64,000 nt of DNA from Rhynchopus euleeides (lineage: Eukaryota > Euglenozoa > Diplonemea > Diplonemida > Diplonemidae), in assembly GCA_963210315.1 (NCBI GenBank), contig OY723247.1, positions 2,232,001 to 2,296,000 of the forward strand, in the 5' to 3' direction. Position numbers and translations under genes: made by a program. Under the pieces are notes generated by a model. It was not told the DNA's origin, made no database searches, and saw nothing but the letters and a program-made list of their open reading frames with translations. Of the stretch, positions 1 to 11,453 are shown in pieces. Each line of letters starts with the position of its first letter. Within the stretch, counting starts at the first letter, position 1.

Positions 1-145
1 TTCGCTCCGGGTCACTGACCCAAGCTGACCCAGATTGACCCGGAGCGAAGCCCCCCATTTTCCTAAGGTGAAAAACCCCAGGGTGACCCAAATTGACCCA
101 AGTTGACCCAAATTGACCCGGAGCGAAGACCCCCCCCGATTTTGA
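1..145. repeat. Short tandem repeat of TGACCCA-type units with GAGCGAAG motifs
   Basis: The first 145 bases are built from about 10-bp units resembling TTGACCCAAA or CTGACCCAAG. Two runs each end in CCGGAGCGAAG followed by a C-run, at about 40-56 and 118-137, and the first bases (TTCGCTCCGGG) are the reverse complement of that ending. The same GAGCGAAG plus C-run motif recurs elsewhere in the window, for example near 3538, 35139 and 36465. This looks like a terminus of a dispersed element rather than coding DNA. Confidence 0.6.
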
Positions 146-2933
146 TTCCACATATATGGGGAGGGCCTTCGTTCTCCGGGATTTTTTTCGGTGGAGGTGC
201 GGCGCTTCCTTCCCTAATCGTCACCTGAATATGGCCTTATCCTATAGTCCCTCAGTTCCGGCAAAACCACTGCCGCAACTTGCCAAAACTCGGCGAAAGT
301 CCGACACCAATCAAATAAACACAGGTCAAATCAGGTAGAAACAGGAGGAGCTGCGCCAAACCTCGCCATTTTTTGACACCGGATCGAAGGCCCCCTGTGA
401 TTGACACCAGCATTGCCCCTACCCGAGATGCGAGACTGGCGGCTCGAGAGGGCTGGGTGGTCGTACCATTCTGAGGGTGGGTTGCGCGTGCTGCGCCTGC
501 GCAAGCCGCTGTTGCACCAGATGCCCTGCGGATCCTTTGCCACAAAAGTTTTGGGCCATGATCCGCTGTGCTTCTCTATCTTCCACGCTATCTTCCCGCC
601 CCCCCTCCCCCACTCCGCTCCTTCGCTCGAGTTTTCCATCCACATAGCGAACTCCTGCTTCATATTCGCATCTCCTCCATCGCTTCGTCTCATGTGTGGT
701 GACTGTGGCACGTGTGAGGGCGAAGTTTGCTGGGTGCTCAGCACCCGCGCCTCGCGCTCAACCCCGGAATCTTTCCATTTGAGCATTGTTGATGTGGGTC
801 GGAAGTATTCGTGCAGTCGATGCAGCAGCAGCCGAGGTCGGTGTGACCTACACTGAACAGAGAATTGACGTGTGCAGCCTGGAGATTCATCAACTTTCAA
901 GAGGTGCTCGGTATGCTCTGCACGAGTAAAAAAGGATATACGTGTGTGTGCGTGTGGTTATAAAGTTTTAAGGCGGTGTCGCCCTGCACGGGCAGTAGCA
1001 CCTCCCCTTCAGTATCGCACTCCCGAAGGATTCCCCAACACGGCGTGACACCGGTTTCGACGCGTACTCTTCGTACCCCTCCCCCCGGCCGCGTCTCTTC
1101 AGCGAAGAACCGGGGATAATCGGACCAGGGCTAGCTAAACCCTGGTGGTGTCACGGGTGGGGTTGGAGAGGGAGAAAAAGGAAGAAATGAAGTTGCGAAA
1201 AAGTCAAACACTGACACGTGAAATCAATAAAAGGGTGGTATATATCGCCCCCTTGCTGCGACGTAGACACTAAATAGTCAGGCCGCTTCAAGAGTCTTGA
1301 GGGCTTGTGTGTGTGCGTGTGTACAGTGGAGAGGCACCAAGATAAAGTGCTCGGTGTTGTCTCCGCCGCGATCAAAAGATTCACGTGTCAGTGCAGAATC
1401 ACTGATGGAAAAATACTGCTGAGAAAACGTTGCAGAAATCAAACCTCCCTCATGTTTCCAGAGTGTAGGGCATCCGCTTGTCATCATCGACCCACCGGAG
1501 GGTGGGGGGTTTGCCTTGATACGCAGTGCGGCGAGGCGATCCTTGCTGGCAGAGTCGGGTGCCTCTTTACACTCACACAGCAGCACAGCTCGATACCGGG
1601 CAGGTCCTGTTGTTGGGAGACCATCACACCTCCCTCCTCACACTGAGCCCCTGCTAAGAACCGAGCCTTTTGTTCATCATGTTTGCACCATCCCCACCCG
1701 CCCCATCCCTCCCCCATGGGTCTTCCCTCCTTCTCTTTCAGGGGTCAGCGATTCAACCCTGCAGAACACCCTGACCGTGAGATTATATTCACTGCCCCAA
1801 AGGGCATCGGTTGTCTTCGTTGAGTGGGAGGCAGTCCTTCGTAAAAAGGGGTGAGGGTGTTGCAACTGGCACAAGATCTTGTGTGAATAAAACTGGAGGT
1901 CGCCAATTTTTTGCAATCTAAGAAATGCTGGCGACAACACCAAATCTCCTGGAAGTGCGGGGATTTTTCCCGATCTCTGTCTACCTGTGATGGTGTGGGC
2001 CTCTCCGAGGTTGAGAGAAACTGTGATGTTCTGCATCGAGACTCTGAAGGAACTAAGGCAACCGGGCGGCCACATGTATGTCACAGATGGTACACAGGTG
2101 GTTACATTTCCTCACCCGACACAGTTGTGGAACGTTATCATATTATCATCCAACCCACCCGACGCTGTTTTGATCACGGCAAAAAAACATACCGTCTTCA
2201 AAACACACCAAACGCATAACGAACAATGTGTGGATCTCTAGGGTGTTGCGTGGCCTCCCCTCTGGTCGGGGGTGCGCCCCGATAGCCCTTCAGCCAGACA
2301 AATTAGGAGCAACGGTCAGTCCAGAAAGAAGCGAGGCCACAGCAAGACACAACGCCTTGTGGCAGAATAATCACGGCGGTGCGGGAGTTCTTCCGATGAG
2401 ATCGATGTGCAGATTCGACTGGCTCTGATCCACCGTATTCTGAAACGATTCTGAAACAGGTCCGCAAATTTCCGGTTCGGTTATCGGAGGCAGGTCGCCC
2501 GATTTGTCGAAATCGACCTGTCGGGCCCCCCTGCTACTGCGTCGTGCGGACCAAGCGTCACGAACCTACGTCCCGAAAACGTCACACAGACGGGCAGATG
2601 AATCGGCACCAACTTGAATCTGGCTTGCCTTCTGATTGACCTGTGTGTGTAACGTGATCTGCTTGGCAGCGCATCCATCCTGGGATTCTGTGTCACACCT
2701 TCCGCTCTGCCGGATTCCGCCAGCCAAGTGAAAAGCTTCTCCGGCTCATGATGTCCGACGGTGGACAGGGCCGTCCCACCCTACCCCCTCTTGTCATCGC
2801 CAGCCTTGCCCTAGTCATGAGGAGAGATTCGCCACTTCCCCCGCCAGCCTTGTTGTCCCGAAGCGGGTTTTACGTAGCATGCCATGGGATGCCCCATCAC
2901 ACCACCCCCAGACAGGCACCGCACAGCCCAGAG
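146..2933. other. Region without a recognisable gene
   Basis: Open frames here are short, overlap on both strands and show no recognisable domain. Visible structure includes a copy of the GATCGAAGGCCCCC motif near 373-387, a GT-rich run at about 1305-1320, and a weak inverted repeat whose arms both contain CGTGACACC (about 1044-1155). Part of the 3' end may be the 5' UTR or an unseen 5' exon of the downstream gene. Confidence 0.4.
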
Positions 2934-4624
2934 ATGCAGCGGGTGCTCCGATGCAGCGCCGTGGCGGGGGCTGGGAGGCGGTGGGTTCTGTCGACACCTG
3001 ACCCCGTTGCGATGGGCGGGGGCGCCTCGATGGGGGAGCGTGTGAGGGAGTCGATCGATCTGCACCGCAACGTCGGCTTCGACCCCGACAACATGGGGTG
3101 CGTGCTGGGTGGGGACGATGTCGGCACTGGCACGGACTGCGCCCACCTGGATGGGCCCAAGCAAGAGCTGAAGGAGCACAAGAAGATCGGCAACGCTTTG
3201 GACCAGCTCTTCCCCATCGGACAGGCCCCTCCGGAAAACGCGATGGCAATCGCGACGGCACCCACCGCACAGGAGCTTGCCGCACAGGATGCGCATGAGG
3301 CGCTCCGGGAGGCGGTGCGTGACAAATACAGGCAGGCATGCCGGGCAAAGGAGGCCGAGCAGCAGCGTGTGGAGGAGGCGGACCGCAGGCTACAGGTGTG
3401 CGCTCCGTTCTTGTGATACCCCCTCCCGCGGTGTGCATAAGCTTGGGGGGACAAAATGAGTGCCTTCGCTCTGTGTCAAACTCTGTCAGTTTTGTCCCCC
3501 TTTTTTGTGGAGGCGACTCTCTTTTTTCCGCACTCCGGAGCGAAGGCCCCCAATGAAAAGTGTCGGTGTGTGTGTCCCACAGCACGAACCCCACCCCCCC
3601 TCCCCTTCCCTCCCCTCTACCTGCAGAGCGCGATTGACGGCAACCAGTCGATAACAAGCATGATGTCGAGCCTGCCGCCGACACCGCCGCCTCCCAGGAG
3701 CCGCAGCATCCTCGACGAGCTGGAGGCAGGTGGGCAGGGGTACGACCAGGTCGAGGTATGGATGACCCCATCCCCCATCCCCTCCTCCCACACAACCTGC
3801 ATATCGAGTGAAGGGAGATCATCCTTGAGCTTCTGCTTCTATTTCAAAGCCCCCCCTCTGGGGCTTGAACCTTGCGGGCTGGGAGTCGCGCAACACATAC
3901 GTGCAACCAGCGGTGATTCGTTTCTCTTTTTCCTGACAGGCTTCGAAAAAAGATGATATTTTGTTGAAACGCGGCATGCTCCTCACCCCACTTCCACCCT
4001 CCCCCACCCCGGCAGAGCTTCGGCGACGCTGTGAGCAGCCTCCTGAAGAAGGGCGCAGACGCACAGGAGGGTGACATCGCGAAGGTGGTGCAGTCTGCAA
4101 AAGACCTGGGGGGCCCTGCTGGCACCGCTGCGCCTGCGGCAAAGCCTGTTGTGGCGGCACCGCCCTCTGCAGCCGCGCAGCCCACACCCCCCGCACCGCT
4201 GGCGCAGCGGAGTGCCGCCGCGGGTGCCCTGCCGCAGAAGGTGCAGGTGCTGAGGCAGGAGCTGCTGGACCTTGTGGACCTGGCAACGTCAACCACATCT
4301 CAGCTCGCACACACCCCGCAGGCTGCAGCACCAGCAGCAGCAGCAGCAGCGCCCAAACCATCTGGGTCTGGTGTGCCGAAGCTGAGCGCGCAGCCTACAC
4401 CGAGTGGAGGGAAGAAGCCGAAGATGTCCATGCGGGAGCGCCTCCGCCTCCATGAGGAGGAGACGATGCAGGCCGCACCGGCGCAGGCCCCCTCTGGTGC
4501 GCCCCTGTCGCGGGAGGCCCAGCTGGAGCGGCGCGTGCTGCAGCTCGAGCTTGACAACAGCGTGCTGCACATCGCCGCCAAGCTGCGTGACCTCCAGGCC
4601 CTTGCGGCAGCCTCTTCAGCATAG
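2934..4624 (+). CDS. Hypothetical Ala/Pro-rich coiled-coil protein, three exons
   Basis: Three exons join in phase 0: up to 3395, then 3627-3755, then 4016-4624 with stop TAG at 4622. Donors are GTGTGC and GTATGG; both acceptors are pyrimidine-rich tracts ending in CAG. Exon 1 encodes a charged helical region ending in an E/A/R-rich coiled coil. Exon 2 encodes a short segment with a PPTPPPP run. Exon 3 encodes a long Ala/Pro-rich low-complexity region, then a basic KKPKMSMRERLRLHEEE segment and a final coiled coil (LERRVLQLELDNSVLHIAAKL). No catalytic domain is recognised. In-frame ATGs lie at 2748, 2934 and 3012; 2934 is a compromise and 3012 is equally possible. A scaffold or cytoskeletal role is only a guess from composition. 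Exon joining is inferred; the coding nature of exons 1 and 3 is well supported by length and bias. Confidence 0.6.
3463..3546. repeat. Small foldback element in intron 1 of the preceding gene
   Basis: CCTTCGCTC at 3463-3471 is matched in inverted orientation by GAGCGAAGG at 3538-3546, enclosing an AT- and T-rich core. It lies inside the first intron of the coiled-coil gene. GAGCGAAGG is the same motif seen at the window start and at several other sites, so this may be a complete copy of a very short non-autonomous element. Confidence 0.4.
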
Positions 4625-5016
4625 TGCCAACCCAAACCCCCCACCCCCCGCCTGCATACTGTGGAACAATCAATTCTACATTCCACTCTTTACCCCCCCG
4701 CCTGCATGGGCAGCAGCTTTTGTACCCTCACACAGTGTGCCCCTGTGTGTGTGCTGTGTGCCTCGTGGATGTGGATGCATCGCCTCAGGCAGCAGGAGGG
4801 AATCCCGGCCAGCCCTGTTTGTGTGATTCTGTGGCGGAGCGGGGCGGTTGGGGGGGGGGCGGGCGGAAGGAGGGCGGAAGGGTTGGGGTGTGTATGCTTG
4901 AGTGAAGATCGCATCAAGAGGATGAGCGGGGAGGGGGTTGCGGGGTGGAGACACCTCGCTCCTCTGTAGCTCTTCTCTGTCATCATCCCCCCCCCCTCCC
5001 CTGGCCCCCCCCCCCC
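4625..5016. other. Intergenic, low complexity
   Basis: This spacer holds C-rich and G-rich runs (4848-4880, 4987-5016) and GTGTGTGT-type sequence. No gene is visible. It ends in a C-run that directly abuts the TA at the start of the foldback element. Confidence 0.5.
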
Positions 5017-6167
5017 TAGGGGGGGTCAAATGCCACCCTTTTACGTGGACAAACACGATTTTTCAAAAAACCGGCGCAGAGGCCCCAAAGCCCCCGTAAA
5101 CCCTCCAAACCCCCCCAGATCGGTCCGGAAACCCATCGAACCCCACTTTTCCACCATTCCGGGCACCTCAGGTGCCCGAATTGGGGTACCTAAATTTTGT
5201 GCCACCGTTTGGTACCGTACAGTGCCACTGTGTGGGAGGTTGGAAAAGAAAATGCCCCAACACACCACATCTGAGGGTTGCAATGCATGTTGCTTGCCAA
5301 CCACGTCATCCGGTGGGTGTCAGGCGCTATGTAGGTGGCATTAGCCAGGTCTTCGATGTGTTCTGGCTTGTATATATACCTCCCTGCCACCATGCACCGG
5401 GAGGCTGCCTGTAGGTACGGAACAGTCCAGATGGTCGTGTGATTCCTGTGCAGCAGTGCTCCACAACCGGGATGTGTTGACAACGACTGTTGCAACACGA
5501 GCTGTACATTCCGGGAACACATGAAGTGCGCTGTCGTGGTACCCATTGTGCCAGAATTGGTAGTTGCTGCGGTCTACTTTGCCTGGCCCAAGAGCACTGG
5601 TACTGAACGGTGCAATATGCGTGGCGAGGTGAATACAACGGAAGCGCGCAAAGTCAATACAGCTCTCGGATGGCGGGTGGTGGTGCCACTAGTGTGTGAC
5701 GTTCACTCGAGGATACAACGCATCACAATGAATCAGCAACCGTGGACCGAGTACAATACGCTCTCTGTGGCTGGTGTGGGGGACAAAGGCAGTGCCTGTG
5801 CCGCAGGCAGGGAGGTATATATACAAGCCAGAACACATCGAAGACCTGGCTAATGCCACCTACATAGCGCCTGACACCCACCGGATGACGTGGTTGGCAA
5901 GCAACATGCATTGCAACCCTCAGATGTGGTGTGTTGGGGCATTTTCTTTTCCAACCTCCCACACAGTGGCACTGTACGGTACCAAACGGTGGCACAAAAT
6001 TTAGGTACCCCAATTCGGGCACCTGAGGTGCCCGGAATGGTGGAAAAGTGGGGTTCGATGGGTTTCCGGACCGATCTGGGGGGGTTTGGAGGGTTTACGG
6101 GGGCTTTGGGGCCTCTGCGCCGGTTTTTTGAAAAATCGTGTTTGTCACCCCCATTTGACCCCCCCTA
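5017..6167. mobile_element. Foldback/MITE-like element, copy 1 (long inverted repeats)
   Basis: The element is 1151 bp long, begins TAGGGGGGGTCAAATG and ends CATTTGACCCCCCTA. The left arm runs 5017 to about 5388 and the right arm from about 5806 to 6167. The arms are near-perfect reverse complements except for a roughly 10-bp indel near the tips (about 5033-5043). The roughly 417-bp centre has no convincing ORF. Both ends carry TA within C-rich flanks, which would fit a TA target duplication as in Tc1/mariner-type elements. No transposase is encoded, so it would be non-autonomous. A second copy of the same length lies at 24581-25731; the one difference noticed is T versus C at 5524. Confidence 0.85.
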
Positions 6168-6559
6168 CCCCCCCCCCCCCCTGCCCCAGGACGCTGATGC
6201 GCCGTGCTGGCTCTCCGGACCCCACTAGCCCCCCTCGACAGCTTACCCTATATTCCCTAGTCTCAGTGATTCTCAGACGGGCACCGAGTGCCGAAGGTGC
6301 GGAAGCGGCGGAACGATGCATCAGTGACTAAGTTTCGTTTTGTCCCCGCCCGCCCGATTTTTCCTTTGTTTGCATGTGCGGGATATGTGTGAGGGGCTTC
6401 GAGCAGAGCCCCGCGGTGTCGTGCGCACTCCTCCAATACACCTCCCCGCCCACCCCCACCCAACCCTCATCCTGCATCCTGCGATTGCTCTCTTGCTGTC
6501 ACAACACAAACCGTTCAGGATCACCGCCGCAACCACAACCACCAGCCCACCTCACCTCT
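6168..6559. other. Spacer between foldback element and metalloprotease array
   Basis: The spacer starts with a C-run of more than ten bases. From about 6385 it carries sequence (AGCAGAGCCCCGCGGTGTCG and following) that recurs upstream of metalloprotease copies 3, 4 and 5, so it is the 5' part of the array repeat unit. No separate gene is seen. Confidence 0.5.
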
Positions 6560-6612
6560 GCAGGTTCTTATACTTATATATACACCCAGGCAGAGCCACC
6601 CAACCTGCGGTG
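6560..6612 (+). promoter_or_regulatory. Conserved leader upstream of metalloprotease copy 1
   Basis: CACCTCTGCAG followed by a TTATATATA block, then CACCCAGGCAGAGCCACCC immediately before the ATG, is conserved before copies 1, 3, 4 and 5. Copy 1 has a short extra insertion before TATATATA. It could be a TATA-type promoter element, or the CAG could be a splice or trans-splice acceptor; the sequence alone does not decide. Confidence 0.4.
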
Positions 6613-8187
6613 ATGTTGCGCTATGCAGTGCTCCTGCTTGCAGGGGGTGTGCTGGCACAGCAGCACCACGGGACCACGACGGATGCCGAGTTTGCGCGGT
6701 TCCAGAGCGGTGGGCAGGGCCGTGTGACAACCGAATCGGGTGCCGCCTTCACCTACCGTGTCCTGTCGCGCGTGCGCGACGGGGACCTGGAGACGGTGGA
6801 GGCACACGCAGCTGCTGCCGGTGACGGTGGGGGTGCGGACGAACCGGGCTTCGCCAACCTGCTGGTGACGCTGGACCACAGCGACAGGGCTGTCGAGGCG
6901 GTCCTCACCACGGCAGACGGCAGGTCCTTCCAGCTGGGGCGTGCGGCACCCCCAGCAGAGCACTACGTCTGGGGGGCCGTTCCTGAGGGTGAGGGGGACG
7001 CAGACGAGGCGGACGACCGGGCTGAGGAGGCTGATGCACGCGAGGCTGATGTGCTGGCAAGGGCAGTAGTGCCTGGGGGCGAGAAGGACAGCAACGGGCA
7101 GTACGTCGTCGATGTGTTTGTCGGGTTCTCCGACGCAGCAGCGAAGCGTGCCGGGAACATCCGTGCCAACGCGCAGTCGTTAATCAGCTGGACCAACATG
7201 GCGCTGCGCAACAGCAAGGTGACGAACGGGCGCCTGCGTCTGGTGGGTGTGGCGACACACCCTGAGAACCCTGGGCTGAGGTTCGCGATTGGGCAGCATG
7301 CGCAGTGGTGGAAAAAGGAGATTGCTAGCTCCGGTGCGGACATCTCCTTTGCGGCACAGATGCCCAACAAAGACAATCTAGGCCTTGGGCAAGTTGGGGG
7401 CAAGCGTGCGGCCGTACGCGTTGGGGTGCACCCGAGGGCCTTTGCACACGAGGCGGGGCACCTGAGTGGGGCTCTTCACTGCGTCAAGAAGTCGAAGGGG
7501 AAGCACTCGCGCTACGGCATCCCCGGCACCCTCATGTGCTCCTCGAAACAGCCCATCTTCTCCAACCCTGACGTGCGGTTCGGGGGCAAGGTGGTGGGTA
7601 TCCGCGGGAAGGCTGACGTGGCGAAGGGCTGGCGCGACATCTTCCCGAGGATGTCGGGGTACACACGCCACACTGTCCCCTTCGGTGCGTCTGCTCTTCC
7701 TACACCTGTGCCGACACCTCTGCCAACTCCTCTGCCGACCCCTGTGCCGACACCACAGCCGACTCCTGTGCCTACACCCGCCCCGGAGGAAGGCGGCAAG
7801 CTGGTGGCTGGGAGTGTGTACCGTGTGTTCCTGTTCATGTCATGGCTGGTGCAGCTGTCGGACGGCAAGGTGGGCCTGTCCCGACCGTCGGGGGGGCAGA
7901 ACCAGCAGTGGCGCCTGCAGGCCAGGGACGGTGGCTATGCCCTCGTCAACATGCAGTCGCAGCAGTGCCTCGCTGTGCAGGGTGCCTCTCGTGCTAACGG
8001 GGCGGCACTGGTGCCGTCGCGCTGTGGTGCTCTGATGTCCGACGTGTTTGTGCTGGTGCCTGTCCCCGGAGGGCGCTACATGCTGCGCGCATTGCACAGC
8101 GGCAAGTGTGTCGTGGGGAGGAGGGGCGGCCTGAAGCAGGTGCGCTGCTATTCAACGAGGCGGAAGCACTTCCTCTTCATGGCCTAA
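6613..8187 (+). CDS. Secreted metzincin-type zinc metalloprotease with ricin-type lectin domain, copy 1
   Basis: The 524-residue product starts with a signal peptide (MLRYAVLLLAGGVLA), then a roughly 140-residue acidic propeptide-like region. The protease domain begins near VVDVFVGFS. It contains the zinc motif HEAGHLSGALH at about residues 279-289 (HExxHxxGxxH; His279, His283 and His289 as ligands, Glu280 as catalytic base) and a downstream Met-turn, GTLMCS, near residue 308. These two features define metzincin peptidases. A proline-rich linker of PTPVPTPLPTP type (about 358-393) joins a C-terminal beta-trefoil ricin-type domain with NQQWRLQARDGGYALVN and QCLAV signatures. The likely role is extracellular protein cleavage targeted to glycans. 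The start is the first ATG after the conserved leader and begins the signal peptide. It is the first of five tandem copies and reads through intact. Substrate is unknown. Confidence 0.85.
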   Translation: MLRYAVLLLAGGVLAQQHHGTTTDAEFARFQSGGQGRVTTESGAAFTYRVLSRVRDGDLETVEAHAAAAGDGGGADEPGFANLLVTLDHSDRAVEAVLTTADGRSFQLGRAAPPAEHYVWGAVPEGEGDADEADDRAEEADAREADVLARAVVPGGEKDSNGQYVVDVFVGFSDAAAKRAGNIRANAQSLISWTNMALRNSKVTNGRLRLVGVATHPENPGLRFAIGQHAQWWKKEIASSGADISFAAQMPNKDNLGLGQVGGKRAAVRVGVHPRAFAHEAGHLSGALHCVKKSKGKHSRYGIPGTLMCSSKQPIFSNPDVRFGGKVVGIRGKADVAKGWRDIFPRMSGYTRHTVPFGASALPTPVPTPLPTPLPTPVPTPQPTPVPTPAPEEGGKLVAGSVYRVFLFMSWLVQLSDGKVGLSRPSGGQNQQWRLQARDGGYALVNMQSQQCLAVQGASRANGAALVPSRCGALMSDVFVLVPVPGGRYMLRALHSGKCVVGRRGGLKQVRCYSTRRKHFLFMA

Positions 8188-9345
8188 TCACGTGCCATGA
8201 TTCCTGTCGTGTCTGTGGGGATGTGTGCCGTGTGGCACAGCTTGCCCCCAGACATGGGGTAGTGTGTGTGACCAGCGAGGTCGGGGCCGCATCAGAGTCC
8301 ACTCTGCGACTGACCCTAAACAAACATGTTACGTGTGTGAATCTATCACGGAGCGAGGGCGATGCTCTCTCTCTGCCAGGGGCTGTATTGGTTTCGCAGC
8401 ACTCTGCCGGTAAACGACATTGCTGTCTATTTTGTTACTGGCAGTGGTGTTGCTGGCCTGCCCAGTGCCACAGGTGTTGGCGTTTTCCCCAAAAGAACTC
8501 GAAAGACCCTCGCATTTGGGCGCAGTTGTCTGCAACAACCCTCTCTCCACCTGCCCATTCCACACTCTCACACCCCTCCACTTTATATTCCTTCGTTTGT
8601 TATTGTACTTTGCACTGCTGTCTTGTCAACCCTTCGAGACCGAACGACGCGCATGATTCGAATTCAACAGACATACCAACACTTTTCACGAAAAGGACAA
8701 TCGAATTTGTGGAAAGTGATGTTCACCTACCCACCCCCACCGGTCTCGAAGGGTTAACACTCGGCAGTGCGCAGAGGCCGTGCACCCATCAACGCACATC
8801 ATCTCATCCTGCATCCCTCTTGTTCTGTTGTCCTTCTGGCCTGATGTGCCACCCCACAGGGTCTGTGCCTCGCTCTTTGGTGCCCCCAGACATATGACGT
8901 GGTGTGAAGGCAGGGCCACCGGTTCTGTTTGATTGCCACGCTTGCATTCGGGGTGCGCGCCGTTATTATTATTTCCCACAACACAGGTATCCCTGTTGGT
9001 GCCAAGAAAAATAGCGGGGGGGTGGGGGAGGGCAGCGCTTTGAGCACCAGCGACACACCTCCACTCCCCATCAGGGGGCAGGCTGCGGTGCGTTGCTGCT
9101 TGTTTCCTCGGCTCTTGCACAAACAACGGCCTCCTGTCTCTTTCTCTGTCGGTCTCTCTGTTTTTGTATGATATCTGGCGAAATGCACCGCGCCGCATCC
9201 GACGACGTGGTGCACGCGAATGTGTCTACCTTGCGTGCTATGTATTTGCACAATGTCGGACGGACGATTTTGGAGTGCCAAATGATGAACAAGCAGACCT
9301 GGATGACCTGACCCCTTCCTGTCTCCCAGCAGCAGCAGCAGCAGC
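8188..9345. other. Array spacer between metalloprotease copies 1 and 2
   Basis: The spacer contains blocks repeated after every copy: a CATGATTCCTGTCGTGT block, a hairpin with TTCGAGACCG arms, and an approximately 80-bp block (CAGACATATGACGTGGTGTG onward, near 8887-8965). At its end, GATATCTGGCGAAATGCACC sequence leads straight into the truncated copy 2. Confidence 0.6.
8625..8758. repeat. Conserved hairpin element in array spacer, copy 1
   Basis: Arm GTCAACCCTTCGAGACCG at 8625-8642 pairs with CGGTCTCGAAGGGTTAAC at about 8741-8758. The loop of about 100 bases contains GGACAATCGAATTTGTGGAA. The same structure follows every metalloprotease copy. It could be a MITE carried along by duplication, or a 3' UTR structure. 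Confidence 0.65.
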
Positions 9346-10393
9346 GAAGCATGTCGGGAACATCCGTGCCAACGCGCAGTCGTTAATCAGCTGGACCAAC
9401 ATGGCGCTGCGCAACAGCAAGGTGACGAACGGGCGCCTGCGTCTGGTGGGTGTGGCGACACACCCTGAGAACCCTGGGCTGAGGTTCGCGATTGGGCAGC
9501 ATGCGCAGTGGTGGAAAAAGGAGATTGCTAGCTCCGGTGCGGACATCTCCTTTGCGGCACAGATGCCCAACAAAGACAATCTAGGCCTTGGGCAAGTTGG
9601 GGGCAAGCGTGCGGCCGTACGCGTTGGGGTGCACCCGAGGGCCTTTGCACACGAGGCGGGGCACCTGAGTGGGGCTCTTCACTGCGTCAAGAAGTCGAAG
9701 GGGAAGCACTCGCGCTACGGCATCCCCGGCACCCTCATGTGCTCCTCGAAACAGCCCATCTTCTCCAACCCTGACGTGCGGTTCGGGGGCAAGGTGGTGG
9801 GTATCCGCGGGAAGGCTGGCGTGGCGAAGGGCTGGCGCGACATCTTCCCGAGGATGTCGGGGTACACACGCCACACTGTCCCCTTCGGTGCGTCTGCTCT
9901 TCCTACACCTGTGCCGACACCTCTGCCAACTCCTCTGCCGACCCCTGTGCCGACACCACAGCCGACTCCTGTGCCTACACCCGCCCCGCAGAATGGCGGC
10001 AAGCTGGTGGCTGGGAGTGTGTACCGTGTGTTCCTGTTCAAGTCACGGCTGGTACAGCTGTCGGACGGCAAGGTGGGCCTGTCCCGACCGTCGGGGGGGC
10101 AGAACCAGCAGTGGCGCCTGCAGGCCAGGGACGGCGGCTATGCCCTCGTCAACATGCAGTCGCAGCAGTATCTCGCTGTGCAGGGTGCCTCTCGTGCTAA
10201 CGGGGCGGCACTGGTGCCGTCGCGCTGCGGTGCTCTGAAGTCTGACCTGTTTGTGGCGGTGCCTGTCCCCGGAGGGCGCTACATGCTGCGCGCATTGCAC
10301 AGCGGCAAGTGTGTCGTGGGGAGGAGGGGCAGCCTGAAGCAGGTGCCCTGCTCCTCAGGGTGGAGGCGGCAGCACTTCCTCTTCATGGCCTAA
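9346..10393 (+). pseudogene. Metalloprotease-lectin copy 2, 5'-truncated
   Basis: Homology to the other copies starts abruptly at about 9346 (GCGAAGCATGTCGGGAAC), so the signal peptide, propeptide and first part of the catalytic domain are missing. The remainder is open to the stop at 10391 and keeps the zinc motif HEAGHLSGALH, the Met-turn, the PTPVPTP linker and the ricin-type domain. The junction sits in a GCAGCAGCAG run, so a deletion between spacer sequence and a GCAGCAG run inside the gene could have produced it. An open frame continues upstream to 9164 through spacer sequence, but it provides no signal peptide. It is probably a pseudogene; a cytosolic or chimeric product cannot be excluded. 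Confidence 0.75.
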
Positions 10394-10655
10394 TCACCGC
10401 TGCCTTCACGTGCCATGATTCCTGTCGTGTCTGTGGGGATGTGTGCCGTGTGGCACGGCTTGCCCCCAGACATGGGTAAATGATATTGCTGTCTATTTTG
10501 TTACTGGCAGGGTGGTGTTGCTGGCCTGCCCAGTGCCACGGGTGTTCCCAGAACAGCGAAAGACCCTCGCATCTGGGTGCAGTTGTCTGCGACAACCCTC
10601 CACTCCCACACTCCCTGTGTTTTATATTTCTCTTTGCACTTTGCACTGCTGCCCT

Positions 10656-10773
10656 GCCAAGCCTTCGAGACCGAACGACTCGTACGAGTCGAAGACCAAC
10701 AGTTTTCACGACAAGAACAATCGAGTTTGTGGAAAGTGAATCCGACTTGCCCCAACCCGTCTCGAAGGTTCAC
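10656..10773. repeat. Conserved hairpin element in array spacer, copy 2
   Basis: Arms CCAAGCCTTCGAGACCG and CCCGTCTCGAAGGTTCAC form the same structure as at 8625. A nested palindrome (GACTCGTACGAGTC) follows the left arm. Confidence 0.55.
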
Positions 10774-11188
10774 ACTCGGCAGCACGCAGAGGCTGTGCAA
10801 CAGCTCACATCACATCATCTCATCCCGTGCCACCGTTCATCCTGCAACTCTTGTCCTTCTTGCCTTATGTGCCACCCCACAAGGCCCGTGCCTCTGGGGT
10901 CTGTGCCTCTGCACTCTCCGTGCACTCTTTGGTGTCCCCAGACATATGACGTGGTGTGGACGCAGACCATTGGCTCTGTTTGATTGCCACGCTTGCATTC
11001 GGGGTTCCAGTCCTTCCTTTTGTTCCCCACATCACAGGGACCCCCTGTTGTTTCAAGAAAGATAGCGGGGAGTCAGCGCTTTGAGCACCGTCACATATCC
11101 GCAGCAGGCTGCGGTGTGGTGCTGCTTGCTCCTCGACTTTCAAGCACAAAGAAAACGCCCCTCTTCTCTCTTTCACAGAAACTCGTCT

Positions 11189-11453
11189 GCCTGAGTCGAG
11201 GTGCCTTGAGCCAAAATGATCACTGTTGAGTTTGGGTGGCTGCACTGTACAGCGGCTTCCCATCAGCCCGAATCAGTTACAACTCAGGACTCAGTGCAAG
11301 CTCAAGGTAGTCTGCAGAACTAACACTACTGCAGAAACAACACACCTTGGGTTTGTATTGAGTCAACGCATCACTTGAGTTCATATGCACTGCCTTGACT
11401 CAAGGCAACTGCTTCAAAATTAAACTCAAAGTCAAGGCACCTTGACTCGGCCC
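11189..11453. repeat. MITE-like inverted-repeat element, copy A
   Basis: The left end CCTGAGTCGAGGTGCCTTGAG is mirrored at the right end by CAAGGCACCTTGACTCGGCC. The interior is rich in CTTGACTC and GAGTCAAG words that can pair with each other. A related copy is at 15118-15395 and none is seen in the other two spacers, so this is an insertion that accompanied part of the array duplication. Confidence 0.55.

Noticed and set aside
331..900. Long overlapping open frames on both strands in the first kilobase
   Set aside because: Composition is low complexity, the frames overlap each other, no domain is visible, and nothing suggests splice sites or a start context.
11204..11217. CATTTTGGCTCAAG on the minus strand equals the last 14 bases of the dinoflagellate spliced leader
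   Set aside because: It lies inside the end of the inverted-repeat element at 11189, the corresponding site in copy B (15118) does not preserve it, and the 5' half of the leader is missing. Treated as chance.
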